Below are positions 26,282 through 35,327 of a stretch of 64,000 nt of DNA, in pieces. A program made the translations under genes and the position numbers. The notes beneath the pieces were generated by a model that ran no database searches, was not told the DNA's origin, and saw only the letters and a program-made list of their open reading frames with translations. Each line of letters starts with the position of its first letter. Position 1 is the stretch's first letter. Source of the DNA: Flavobacteriales bacterium UBA6049 (GTDB taxonomy: Bacteria; Bacteroidota; Bacteroidia; Flavobacteriales_G; Salibacteraceae); contig DIYR01000044.1 of assembly GCA_002429085.1 (NCBI GenBank), forward strand, positions 23,858-87,857. The letters run 5' to 3'.

Positions 26282-28084
26282 GTGAATTTTTCTGAACTAA
26301 AAATCAAGCTAGATTCTGGGCTAAAACAATTCTTGGTTTGGCGAGGTAGAAACCTCAAAGACAAACAATTCACTTACATCTTAAGTGTAGTTATTGGACT
26401 ACTCTCTGGATTGACTGCAGTGGTCATAAAAAACACCGTTCACTTAGTAGAATTAATTTTAATCAAAGGTATTAGCCAAACCGATGGCTATTTGTATTTG
26501 GTATACCCTCTGGTTGGAATTCTGTTGACCGTTATTGTGGTAAGAATGCTCTTACGACATGAAGTTGGGCATGGTATTCCAAATGCATTATATGCTATTT
26601 CAAAGGGAAGCGCCAACATGAACAAGAAGGGGATTTATGCCTCTATCATATCATCTGCTATAACTGTTGGTTTTGGTGGATCTGCCGGACTAGAAGGCCC
26701 TACTGTTTCATCTACCACCAGCATGGGTTCTACCCTTGGTCAACTCTTTAAGTTGAACTATAAAACCAAAGTATTACTCATTGCCTGTGCTTCTTCTGGA
26801 GCATTAGCCGCTTTATTCAAAGCGCCCGTAGCTGCTATTGTATTTGCCTTAGAGGTAATCATGATTGATTTATCAGCAGTTTCTTTAGTTCCATTGCTAT
26901 TGAGCTCAATTGCAGCGACACTCACTTCTCGCTTAATCTTGGGAGAAGATATTTTGTTCCACTTTGATTTGAGTGATGCCTTTAACCCAAGTCATAGTAT
27001 ATTCTATGTCATGCTTGGAGTTACAGCAGGATTAGTCTCAGTTTACTTTACGCGCATGTACTTTTTCATTGCTAGATGGATGGAAAAAATCAATCATCGC
27101 TTGCTCCGTGCACTACTCGGTGGACTTGGTGTCGGTTTGTTGATTTTCCTTTTCCCCCCGCTATATGGCGAAGGTTATTCCATTATCAATGCATTGATAG
27201 AAGGTGATGAAGAGCGCGCCTTATCAGGTATTTTATGGCTGCCAGAGTTAAGTAACTTCGGCATGGTAGTGTTGGCATTTGTTGCCATTATTTTATTGAA
27301 AACTATTGCCACTATTCTCACGCTAAAAAGTGGTGGTGTTGGAGGAATTTTCGCTCCATCTCTATTCTTAGGAACTATAACAGGGTACACTTTTGCCCGA
27401 TTTATTAATGGATTAGGATTGGCCAATCTCTCTAACTCCAACTTTACTCTTGTAGCCATGGGAGGAATGATGGCCGGAGTGTTACATGCCCCTTTAACGG
27501 GTATCTTCTTAATTGCAGAAATCACTGGAGGATATGAGTTATTTCTTCCGCTGATGATCACAAGCTCTATTGCATTTATTACAGTAAAATATGCTTCTCC
27601 TCACTCAGTTTATACCCGCCAGCTTGCACAACGGGGGGAACTATTGACTCACCACAAAGATCAAGCAGTACTTACCTTAATGAATTTGAAAAACGAGATT
27701 GAAACTAATTTCGTAACCGTAAGACCCTATCAAACATTGGGAAATTTAGTAGAAGCAGTTGCTCAATCAAACAGAAACTTATTTCCCGTAGTTGATGAAG
27801 AAAATCAGTTCTTAGGAGTTGTTACGCTAAACGACATTCGAAAGGTGATGTTTGACCGTTCTCAATACGACAGTATGGCTATTCATGAGTTGATGACTGC
27901 TGCACCTGAGTTTATCTACCAGAGCGATACCATGGAGCATGTAATGGAAAAGTTTGACGCTAGTGGGGCATGGAACCTACCTGTAATTGACATGGAAGGA
28001 AAATACGTTGGTTTTGTATCTAAATCTAAGTTGTTCAGTGCATACCGCAATCGCTTAAAAGATTTTTATGACGACATGGATTAA
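26282..28084 (+). CDS. ClC-family chloride channel/antiporter with CBS pair
   Basis: A 600-residue ClC protein. The membrane part has the Cl- selectivity signatures GSAGLEGP (GFGGSAGLEGPTVS) and GGVGGIFAPSLF, with a tyrosine-containing C-terminal membrane helix further on. The cytoplasmic tail carries two CBS domains (FPVVDEENQFLGVVTLNDI and LPVIDMEGKYVGFVS), common in larger ClC members and likely to sense nucleotides. SAGLEGP has Glu in the position of the gating glutamate of ClC-ec1, so exchange of Cl- for H+ is possible. GTG start at 26282. It is ten bases after the aminotransferase. Confidence 0.93.
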   Translation: MNFSELKIKLDSGLKQFLVWRGRNLKDKQFTYILSVVIGLLSGLTAVVIKNTVHLVELILIKGISQTDGYLYLVYPLVGILLTVIVVRMLLRHEVGHGIPNALYAISKGSANMNKKGIYASIISSAITVGFGGSAGLEGPTVSSTTSMGSTLGQLFKLNYKTKVLLIACASSGALAALFKAPVAAIVFALEVIMIDLSAVSLVPLLLSSIAATLTSRLILGEDILFHFDLSDAFNPSHSIFYVMLGVTAGLVSVYFTRMYFFIARWMEKINHRLLRALLGGLGVGLLIFLFPPLYGEGYSIINALIEGDEERALSGILWLPELSNFGMVVLAFVAIILLKTIATILTLKSGGVGGIFAPSLFLGTITGYTFARFINGLGLANLSNSNFTLVAMGGMMAGVLHAPLTGIFLIAEITGGYELFLPLMITSSIAFITVKYASPHSVYTRQLAQRGELLTHHKDQAVLTLMNLKNEIETNFVTVRPYQTLGNLVEAVAQSNRNLFPVVDEENQFLGVVTLNDIRKVMFDRSQYDSMAIHELMTAAPEFIYQSDTMEHVMEKFDASGAWNLPVIDMEGKYVGFVSKSKLFSAYRNRLKDFYDDMD

Positions 28085-28121
28085 GTAACTACCTTAGGAA
28101 TCGAATACTAAACTTACATCT

Positions 28122-29012
28122 ATGAAAGCCACTACATCTACAATTTTCATGAGTCTTCTTTTACTTCCACTATTATCTATTGCGCAACTACAAGTAGATG
28201 TAGAAGATCAACATATCTGCCGAAGTCTTTCTAATCAAGACACCACTAAATTCTTGGTACAAGCATCAGTATCAGGAGGTTTCCCCCCTTACACTTATAC
28301 ATGGTATTCAGATTCTATTCAACCATTTTCTGGATCAAACATAACTGTTCACGCCTCATCCATTTTAAGTGATACTACGATCTTAAATCCCGAAATAACA
28401 TATGTCCCAAAACCAAGAGGAACAGTCGTTTATCTTTTGGTGATGGATTCTCTTGGAAATACAGCTTTAGATTCTAGTTTACTTACTCAGTCTGACTTCG
28501 GTATAACGCTTGGTGGAAATTTTTCTGCAGGAATTGAAAAAGGCGATTCAATTTGGTACACAAGGGGTGGAAATATTTCTCCTATTACTTTTCCCGTTGC
28601 TAGCTGGAGCTGGTTTCCGACACATGGATTAAGTGATTCCACACTTCCTAGTCAATTCTGGATGAAACCTGATAGCTCAATAAACTACTCATACATAATC
28701 ACGGATTCTATGGGGTGCTCCCAAACCGAAATGAATATGGCTACGATTTACGTTTATCCCGTTGGAGTTGAAACGATCATCCCTTCCAAAACGATCATCC
28801 AAGTCTTTCCAAACCCAACTCAAGGCGAGATCACTATCCAAACAGAAAACGCTATAGAAGCTGTAAAAATCACATCTATTAACGGACAACTTCTGCTACA
28901 AAATAAATCTGGTAGCAAGACCATAAATGTATCTGAATTAACTGCTGGATCTTATGTATTGCAGGCATTACAGAACGAACTATGGCAAACAACAACCTTC
29001 ATGAAAGAATAG
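28122..29012 (+). CDS. T9SS type A sorting-domain protein, secreted
   Basis: A 296-residue secreted protein. It has a signal peptide (MKATTSTIFMSLLLLPLLSIAQ), a PKD/SprB-like beta domain near residues 40-110 (VSGGFPPYTYTWYSDS), a second Ig-like segment, and a C-terminal T9SS type A sorting domain beginning VFPNPTQGEITIQ and ending QTTTFMKE, with the usual SINGQLLLQ and ELTAGSYVLQ turns. Export across the outer membrane by T9SS and anchoring or release at the surface are expected. Target function is unknown. It stands alone between the ClC gene and the hydroxylase-like gene. Confidence 0.88.
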   Translation: MKATTSTIFMSLLLLPLLSIAQLQVDVEDQHICRSLSNQDTTKFLVQASVSGGFPPYTYTWYSDSIQPFSGSNITVHASSILSDTTILNPEITYVPKPRGTVVYLLVMDSLGNTALDSSLLTQSDFGITLGGNFSAGIEKGDSIWYTRGGNISPITFPVASWSWFPTHGLSDSTLPSQFWMKPDSSINYSYIITDSMGCSQTEMNMATIYVYPVGVETIIPSKTIIQVFPNPTQGEITIQTENAIEAVKITSINGQLLLQNKSGSKTINVSELTAGSYVLQALQNELWQTTTFMKE

Positions 29013-29092
29013 CTCTTTAATTAAGAATTTGTTGAGTCTTATGGTAGCATCTGATTTCAGTTATCTTCGTTTAACAAATTCACTTTTTAGCT

Positions 29093-29854
29093 ATGATTAT
29101 TTTGGAAATCCTAGGATATATTATCCTAGCTAAGGTGGTCATCTTCGGATTGATTTACCTGATTGAGCCTAGCTTGTTAGCCATCCCATTTTCTTTGTTT
29201 TTGATGTTATTCTTTAAGAATAAACCTATGGTAGATGTGGATGAGCATTTCCCAGCTCACAAAATATTGAAAGACAATTGGCAAGTAATTAGAGACGAGC
29301 TACTTGAAGTGTTGAAACATCAAGAAAACATCCCAAAATTTCATGAAATAGATGGCATTCAGAAATACATTTCTGCCAAAGATGAGGTGCCTTGGCGCAC
29401 CTTTATTTTTCAAGCTTACGAAAATTGGATGGATAGTAACTGTGAGCAAGCACCCAAGACAACGGCTTTACTAAAGCAAGTTCCAGGGATCACAACTGCT
29501 ATGTTCTCAATTCTTGGTCCTAAGAAGCACATACCTCCGCACCGTGGTTTTTACAAAGGAGTTTGGCGTTATCATCTAGGCTTGGTAATTCCTAAAGAAG
29601 GTGAGTGTTATATACTAAACGGTGGAGAAAAATACAGTTGGAAAGAAGGTGAAGACGTTTTGTTTGACGATACGTTTAATCACCAAGTTTGGAATAAAAC
29701 AGATGAGACAAGAGTAGTTCTTTTCTGTGATATCTACCGAGAAGATTTACCGAGTTGGTTTAAACCTATTAACCGCTGGGTATTTAAAAAGCGCGTGGAA
29801 TCTAACCGTTTGAAAAAAGCAGTTCAACGGGCAGAAGTGCCTAAAGATATCTAG
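29093..29854 (+). CDS. Aspartyl/asparaginyl beta-hydroxylase-like membrane protein
   Basis: A 253-residue protein with two N-terminal hydrophobic helices (residues about 3-25 and 27-42) and a cytoplasmic double-stranded beta-helix domain. The key iron and 2-oxoglutarate residues are recognisable: IPPHRGFYKGVWRYHLGLV, then FDDTFNHQVWNKTDETRVVLF with the second iron His and the 2OG-binding Arg. The arrangement is that of the LpxO/AspH group; LpxO hydroxylates a lipid A acyl chain, AspH hydroxylates protein residues. LpxO-like membrane anchoring favours an envelope lipid substrate. Its stop overlaps the convergent repeat-protein gene by four bases. Confidence 0.85.
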   Translation: MIILEILGYIILAKVVIFGLIYLIEPSLLAIPFSLFLMLFFKNKPMVDVDEHFPAHKILKDNWQVIRDELLEVLKHQENIPKFHEIDGIQKYISAKDEVPWRTFIFQAYENWMDSNCEQAPKTTALLKQVPGITTAMFSILGPKKHIPPHRGFYKGVWRYHLGLVIPKEGECYILNGGEKYSWKEGEDVLFDDTFNHQVWNKTDETRVVLFCDIYREDLPSWFKPINRWVFKKRVESNRLKKAVQRAEVPKDI

Positions 29855-31581
29855 AATCTGACAAAGTACAATTTATGGATGCTTGTAGGGAATCCATTCA
29901 TAGTTGTTGGCGAAAAAATAGGTTTTACATTTAAAAGTTCATCAATACCTTCTGAAATTCCTAGCTTATCCTGTTTCAACATTTTATGAGATTGGATAAT
30001 CCCCATTTCATCTATCTCTAAAGTAATTATGTTTACTACACCGATGTGTTTCAGCTTCAACACATCTACTTTACCGAGGTTAAAACTCAAAAAACCATAG
30101 AAATTATCTAGATACTCTAATTCTCCAACTTCAATAGAGTCATCATACACACTAATGCCTTTATGATATTTTGCAAGGCCAATCAATTGGTTTTCTTCAA
30201 AGTATCCTGGAAGCACATCAGGATGAGCTTCGTAGTAATACCCTCTGTTTCCATTAAATGGCTCAAAATCGTTTTTGTAAACTACTAGTCTGTTTTCATA
30301 CTTTGTTCTGCACCAATTGGAATCTAATGTAGATTCATTCGTAATGCTTGGATAAACGGTTTGCTCTAATACTTTACCAAACCTGTTGAATTCAATATCA
30401 TTTCCTATGATATCCCCATGAAAATATTGTCTGCTTTGCATTACATCACCAGATCCATAGAATTTTGTCCAGCTACCATGTCGCAGGCCATTTTTCTTTT
30501 GATACTCAGTGATTAAATCATTGTTATCATCATATATTAAAACGCGTTTAACTGAACAACTAGAGATTTCATGATCATAAACTATTACCCTGCGATCTCC
30601 ATAGTTCTTTTTTCTTCCATACACAACCTGATATTGACTCACCTCCGGATTGTACTCTAAGTAAACTTCAGGAATTCCATATCGATTGTAGTTCTGTCTA
30701 TATGTCTCTAACCGTTCTCCATCCACCTCTTCTCGCACACTCACCTCTGAGACTTTACCATCTTTATGAAACATGACTATCGTATCTGATAGTAGACCAT
30801 TCTCAAACCACATTTCACCTAACTTTTTACCATTCGGATAGTACTTAGAAAAAGATCCTGTTCCCTCATACAGTGAGCCAGATTCTCTTGGCTGGCCATT
30901 CCAAGTTCGTGATTCTGTAACCGCCATTAATCTATCGTTCTCGAAGTATTTTCGTTCGTAAACCACTTTATTAGAGTGATACACTACTTGATCCCCATGA
31001 TATTCACCGTTCAATGCCTCCCGGACTTCGTATGGTTGCCCATTTGTATAATAGATAGTTCTATTAGATAAAACAGAATCGCCAGAATAAGTCCATGATT
31101 CTTTGAATAACAAAACTCCCTCTTCATCTCGAACTTCTACATCATTTGGCTTGTTCACCCTTTCATATTTAATTGTACTCCATGATTTACCATTAATATG
31201 ATAAGATTTCCAAGTTCCGACCCTTCCTCCTTTGAAAAAGAAAAACTCAGAAATCAACTCTCCTTTCTTTCCATAATGTTTCCATTCATGGTGTTTTTTA
31301 TTATTCACATAATAGCCCTCTATACGTTTATCGTTAGGTGATTTTAAATAGTAAGTAGTCCACTTTCCGTGACGTCTGCCTTGATTAAAAGTTCCACTTA
31401 TGAGCAAAGTAGAATCTATATACATTTCATAACCACCGTTTGGAATACCTGGGGAAAGAGAGTCGTATTGATATCTGATTTTCATGCCTGTAGCAACGTA
31501 GTACTCCTCCCACACTTGGGCAGATAAAAAATCAGAAAACAAAAATGAAAGTAAGGTCAAGAATAGGTGAGTGTGATTCAT
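29851..31581 (-). CDS. Secreted YwqK/MORN-type repeat protein with degenerate TonB-like C-terminus
   Basis: Third of three tandem paralogues. It has 576 residues: signal peptide (MNHTHLFLTLLSFLFSDFLSA), then many 'toxin-antitoxin YwqK'-type repeats with the form GxxxGxWxxYxxxGxxxxxxxY (for example QGRRHGKWTTYYLKSP, KHHEWKHYGKKGELISEF, VGTWKSYHINGKSW). The C-terminal ~90 residues (VVNIITLEIDEMGIIQS..., then GISEGIDELLNVKPIFSPTTMNG) follow the TonB C-terminal pattern in order, but with degenerate positions. The repeats are common in secreted or periplasmic proteins of unknown role. It starts 57 bases after its paralogue and reads towards the Asp/Asn hydroxylase gene. Confidence 0.82.
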   Translation of the reverse strand: MNHTHLFLTLLSFLFSDFLSAQVWEEYYVATGMKIRYQYDSLSPGIPNGGYEMYIDSTLLISGTFNQGRRHGKWTTYYLKSPNDKRIEGYYVNNKKHHEWKHYGKKGELISEFFFFKGGRVGTWKSYHINGKSWSTIKYERVNKPNDVEVRDEEGVLLFKESWTYSGDSVLSNRTIYYTNGQPYEVREALNGEYHGDQVVYHSNKVVYERKYFENDRLMAVTESRTWNGQPRESGSLYEGTGSFSKYYPNGKKLGEMWFENGLLSDTIVMFHKDGKVSEVSVREEVDGERLETYRQNYNRYGIPEVYLEYNPEVSQYQVVYGRKKNYGDRRVIVYDHEISSCSVKRVLIYDDNNDLITEYQKKNGLRHGSWTKFYGSGDVMQSRQYFHGDIIGNDIEFNRFGKVLEQTVYPSITNESTLDSNWCRTKYENRLVVYKNDFEPFNGNRGYYYEAHPDVLPGYFEENQLIGLAKYHKGISVYDDSIEVGELEYLDNFYGFLSFNLGKVDVLKLKHIGVVNIITLEIDEMGIIQSHKMLKQDKLGISEGIDELLNVKPIFSPTTMNGFPTSIHKLYFVRF

Positions 31582-31638
31582 TTATTGGAGTTTAGTGCCC
31601 AAATTAATAAAAGAGCCTAGAAAAATGAAGGAAGAAAA

Positions 31639-33444
31639 CTAGTGGGTATACAAAATAGTAGACCTATGCATGACTGGTAAACCACAAACTGTTGCTGGCA
31701 TACTAAAAGGGCGATGTTCTAATAACTTCTCAATTCCACTTGACACTCCAAAAATGTCTGTTTTATGTTGACCGCTTGATGTTAACTGACCAAACTCATC
31801 AATGTAAACAGAAAACAACGCATGAATTCCAGAATCGTCAAAGTTGTGTAGGTTATCACTCAAAACTAAGTTTTGACGAATAAATCCCTCCACTCCCCCT
31901 TGATACCGAAGAGATGAAGGAACAAAATCAATGCGATAAATCTCTCCCATTTGATCATTCACTAATTCATCTTCAAAGGAAGAAACGTGCTGATGATTCG
32001 TAGCATAATAACTATTTACTAGTGGAATATTACTATGTTCATCGATCATTTTTATTGCCCCAAACTTCTCTAAACCAAAGTATTGTTGATCTTCTCGAGT
32101 GAGTTGTTTCATTAGGGAAGCATTATTGATGAAGTAATCTCTTATCATTACCAAATCATTGATTGAATAACGGTACATCGTACTCTTTTCAAAAGCAGGA
32201 GTCATCCAAGAAGTTTCAAACTTTACCTCATCTTCAAAAGTTGGATATCGGTGAGAACTCACCACCTTGCCACCTCCACTATACCAATACTCTTCTTCTA
32301 CCTTATCGCCAAACGCATAGTTTATTTCATGCTCAACACTCAGTTTCGTTTTAAAGTAATAGCGTTCTTTACCATGTTTCAACCCATACAAATAAGGCGT
32401 TTCATGCAGTACATTCCCCACTATATCGAGCTCTTTAACAAACCCAGTCAATAACCAATTTGTATCATATTCATTCACAATTCGCTCTCCATATGTTATG
32501 CTTTTCCCTTTGGTAACCACTATTTTATTTTCAGGATAGTTGTATTCAGTAGCTGCTCTCATTACACCATTGGTACTATAGAACTTGCTCACTCCATGCG
32601 CTTTTCCATTTTCATAAAACGCAGAAACCATTTGCTGTCCGTTGATGTGATACCCTATTTGCTCTCCATCTAGTTTTCCATCATAATAATTCAATTCATA
32701 CAGCTTTACTCCATTGTGATTATAGGTATATCTGCTTCCTCTCCCATTAAATAGGTCTCCTGTTTGCAAAACCTTTCCATCACTACTGTAGCAAGATTTT
32801 ACCTCTAGGAGTTTATCTTTTTCATAAACTAGCTCTTCATTTAATTTTCCATTGGGGTAATAGAAAACAAAAGGGCCGTCTAGTTGATCATTTTCAAACT
32901 CCATGTATCGTGCTAAAGAACCATTTAAATAAAAAACTGAATCACGCTGAGATACTTGATCTTGCTCATATGTATATACTCGATGTCTAAGTAATACACC
33001 TGCACTATCATGAATGCTAATTGATTGAGGAACGCTGGGGCTTTGGTATTCTACAACAGCCCAAACCTTTCCGTTTGGATGATACGACTTCCAAGTCTTA
33101 TATGGTGTATTAGCAATAAAGTAGGTTTCTGCTTTTAACGTTCCATCAGGGTAATAATATGTCCACTTATTATCTTTTAAGCCTTCATCAAAATATGCCT
33201 GTATGAATAGTTGGCCATTATCATATCTCTGAACCCATTTACCGGCCCTTTTTCCGTTCAATAAACTTCCTCGAACTATCTCTTGTCCATTTATTAAATA
33301 CTTGAATTCTCCAGTATGAAGCGTGGACTCCTCTCCTTTAAATCGATGTTTAATTTCCGCATTCTTACCTATTGATATTGACTGCCAATCTTGTGCAGCC
33401 AATGCTGTACTATAAAACAGAGTGATTAATAGTAAATACTTCAT
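31639..33444 (-). CDS. Secreted YwqK/MORN-type repeat protein with TonB-like C-terminus, second copy
   Basis: Second of three tandem paralogues, 601 residues. Signal peptide MKYLLLITLFYSTALAAQ is followed by about nine repeats such as NGKRAGKWVQRYDNGQLFI, LKDNKWTYYYPDGTLKAE and HGVSKFYSTNGVMRAA. The C-terminal domain has the TonB-like order GFIRQNLVLSD, ALFSVYIDEFGQL, GIEKLLEHRPFSMPATVCGLPV, short of some conserved positions. The first base of its ATG is the last base of the stop of the first copy (TAATG), so translation is coupled. There is no transmembrane anchor, unlike true TonB, so the C-terminal domain lies outside the inner membrane after export. Confidence 0.85.
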   Translation of the reverse strand: MKYLLLITLFYSTALAAQDWQSISIGKNAEIKHRFKGEESTLHTGEFKYLINGQEIVRGSLLNGKRAGKWVQRYDNGQLFIQAYFDEGLKDNKWTYYYPDGTLKAETYFIANTPYKTWKSYHPNGKVWAVVEYQSPSVPQSISIHDSAGVLLRHRVYTYEQDQVSQRDSVFYLNGSLARYMEFENDQLDGPFVFYYPNGKLNEELVYEKDKLLEVKSCYSSDGKVLQTGDLFNGRGSRYTYNHNGVKLYELNYYDGKLDGEQIGYHINGQQMVSAFYENGKAHGVSKFYSTNGVMRAATEYNYPENKIVVTKGKSITYGERIVNEYDTNWLLTGFVKELDIVGNVLHETPYLYGLKHGKERYYFKTKLSVEHEINYAFGDKVEEEYWYSGGGKVVSSHRYPTFEDEVKFETSWMTPAFEKSTMYRYSINDLVMIRDYFINNASLMKQLTREDQQYFGLEKFGAIKMIDEHSNIPLVNSYYATNHQHVSSFEDELVNDQMGEIYRIDFVPSSLRYQGGVEGFIRQNLVLSDNLHNFDDSGIHALFSVYIDEFGQLTSSGQHKTDIFGVSSGIEKLLEHRPFSMPATVCGLPVMHRSTILYTH

Positions 33445-35216
33445 TATCTAATTGGAGTTACGGGGAAATCCATTCTTTTTACAACATAACTAGGAATAGG
33501 AATTCCATTGTAAGTAGCTGGCGACCATACTGGCATTTGCTCAATAAATTGTTGAACTGATTGATCGAACTCTGGATCTACGCCTCTTAAAATCTCAACA
33601 TCTTCAATCAATCCAAAGCGATCTATCCTCATTCCTACTAATACCGAGCCTGACACTCCAATTTGATCTGATTTAACTTCTAAATCTTTGTGCCTAACCA
33701 AGTATAACAATTCACTCTCATACCCTTCTGGGAACTCGGCAGATACGAATAACGGTCTGTAGCTATAATCGTCTCCTTGCTTAGGCTCTAACGGTTCTAC
33801 AACTTGAAAGTCGTAACTCAATGGAGTTTCTAACAGTTCTACACCTGGATACTTTGGAATGTAATGGATAATATCTTTAGAAATAACTGCTTGTCCATAT
33901 ACATCCTCTGAAATAAAGTAATAACCAAACGCCTCTTGAATAGGAGTCCACCCAGAAACAGGCGAGTTAGTAATATCAAAAGAAAAAGAGGGAGCGCCAA
34001 AAATGGAATCTCGCTCTGTTTGTTGGTTAAACGGATTGTAAATCTCCCAAACACCACTTCTTGTTCCTCCAGAATAAGTACCTAGCGCCTCTATGTTTCC
34101 AATATTCAAGGTGAATTTGGTAAAAGATCCATCCAAAAGTCCTTTAGTATAGGTGGCAATTTCCGTAGTGTCTTTCATAATATTGGTTTGATACCACTTA
34201 CCATGCCTAACACCATTTACCAATGTTCCTTTTTCAGCTTCATGCATGTTTGCCGAAATTCTTCTCACCACCCAAGCCGTATCGCCTAAAACATCATCAT
34301 ATTCTAGCTCAATTTCTGGAAACTCAAGTGCATTTCTAAAAATCCACTTTCCAGTTCTTTTCCCATTCTTATACTCTCCATAGCCCAGCTCTCTGCCACT
34401 TTGCTCATAGGTTACAAAACCATGTGGAACACCTTCTTTATACTCTTGTCTTTTGTAGATCATCCCATTGGGATAATAATGGTTGATTCTTCCTGTTCCT
34501 TCTTCAAAAGAACCAATAACTAATGGCTGGCCTGTTTGAGCCCTCATAGCCACTACCTCTCTGAGTAAATTCTCTCTGAACTCATACTCTTCCCATCTAG
34601 CTCCAGTTGGGTGATACTTGATTAAACGACCATGAAGTTGAGCGTTTTTTGTTTCCCGATATTCTTCAATTGTTTGATTCTTAAAGTACAACGATCTATA
34701 TGAAAGCGTGTCTTTACCACTCATTTCTTGATCAAGCAAATATCCTGGTCGTTCATTGAAATAGTACAGTACTGCTTGTGTTAACAGTCCTTTATTTCCG
34801 TATACGATATCAATAGCATTGTTTCCATTTATGTATGTACCATGCCAATGTCCTGAAGGCATTCCGTTTTCAAATGAAAACGAAGCGACCTCTTCTCCAC
34901 CTTTATCAAATCTCTTCCAGGTACCAGATGGAACACCATTTTGGTAATACCCAACGATCATTGCCTCGCCAGTCTGAAAATACCGTGTCCACTTACCTAT
35001 TCTTTTACCATTATCGTACCTCCCCGACACTTGCCTTTTGGCTTGATACTGTTGCTCAAAAGATCCATGAGGAACTCGTTCGTCTTCTTTGAGAACTTCG
35101 GCAATAATTCGAACCTCTGGGTTTAGGTTCATTATTTTTTTCTTGACTTCTTGTGCCTGAACAAAGCTCACAAGAAAAACTGCAACTCCTATGTTAAAGA
35201 AGGTTTTTTGTAGCAT
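33444..35216 (-). CDS. Secreted YwqK/MORN-type repeat protein with TonB-like C-terminus, first copy
   Basis: First of three tandem paralogues, 590 residues. Signal peptide MLQKTFFNIGVAVFLVSFVQAQ, then repeats such as NGKRIGKWTRYFQTGEAMIVG, GVPSGTWKRFDKGGEEVASF, VPHGFVTYEQSGRELGYG and GKRTGKWIF. The C-terminus is the best TonB-like domain of the three: AEFPEGYESELLYLV, GVSGSVLVGMRIDRFG, ILRGVDPEFDQSVQQF, MPVWSPATYNGIPIP. It looks like a TonB C-terminal domain borne by a cleaved-signal protein with no membrane anchor. Known YwqK-repeat proteins have no settled function. Divergence is greatest in the third copy. No promoter consensus is evident upstream, but the gene is separated from hppD by a terminator. 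Confidence 0.87.
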   Translation of the reverse strand: MLQKTFFNIGVAVFLVSFVQAQEVKKKIMNLNPEVRIIAEVLKEDERVPHGSFEQQYQAKRQVSGRYDNGKRIGKWTRYFQTGEAMIVGYYQNGVPSGTWKRFDKGGEEVASFSFENGMPSGHWHGTYINGNNAIDIVYGNKGLLTQAVLYYFNERPGYLLDQEMSGKDTLSYRSLYFKNQTIEEYRETKNAQLHGRLIKYHPTGARWEEYEFRENLLREVVAMRAQTGQPLVIGSFEEGTGRINHYYPNGMIYKRQEYKEGVPHGFVTYEQSGRELGYGEYKNGKRTGKWIFRNALEFPEIELEYDDVLGDTAWVVRRISANMHEAEKGTLVNGVRHGKWYQTNIMKDTTEIATYTKGLLDGSFTKFTLNIGNIEALGTYSGGTRSGVWEIYNPFNQQTERDSIFGAPSFSFDITNSPVSGWTPIQEAFGYYFISEDVYGQAVISKDIIHYIPKYPGVELLETPLSYDFQVVEPLEPKQGDDYSYRPLFVSAEFPEGYESELLYLVRHKDLEVKSDQIGVSGSVLVGMRIDRFGLIEDVEILRGVDPEFDQSVQQFIEQMPVWSPATYNGIPIPSYVVKRMDFPVTPIR

Positions 35217-35278
35217 GGCTTTAAAGATAGATATGTGTGTGTAATTCCGATAACTTATAGCACGTAAACGGCATAAAA

Positions 35279-35308
35279 AAAACCGACAACGGTTTCGCTA
35301 TCGGTTTT
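35279..35308 (-). terminator. Terminator after hppD
   Basis: AAAACCGA (35279-35286) and TCGGTTTT (35301-35308) form an 8-bp stem with a 14-base loop. On the minus strand the stem is followed by eight Ts, 20 bases after the hppD stop. Confidence 0.8.
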
Positions 35309-35327
35309 CTCTGACTATAAATTTGGG

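Noticed and set aside
27175..27561. Long minus-strand frame inside the ClC channel gene
   Set aside because: Fully contained in a well-conserved ClC gene; antisense shadow.
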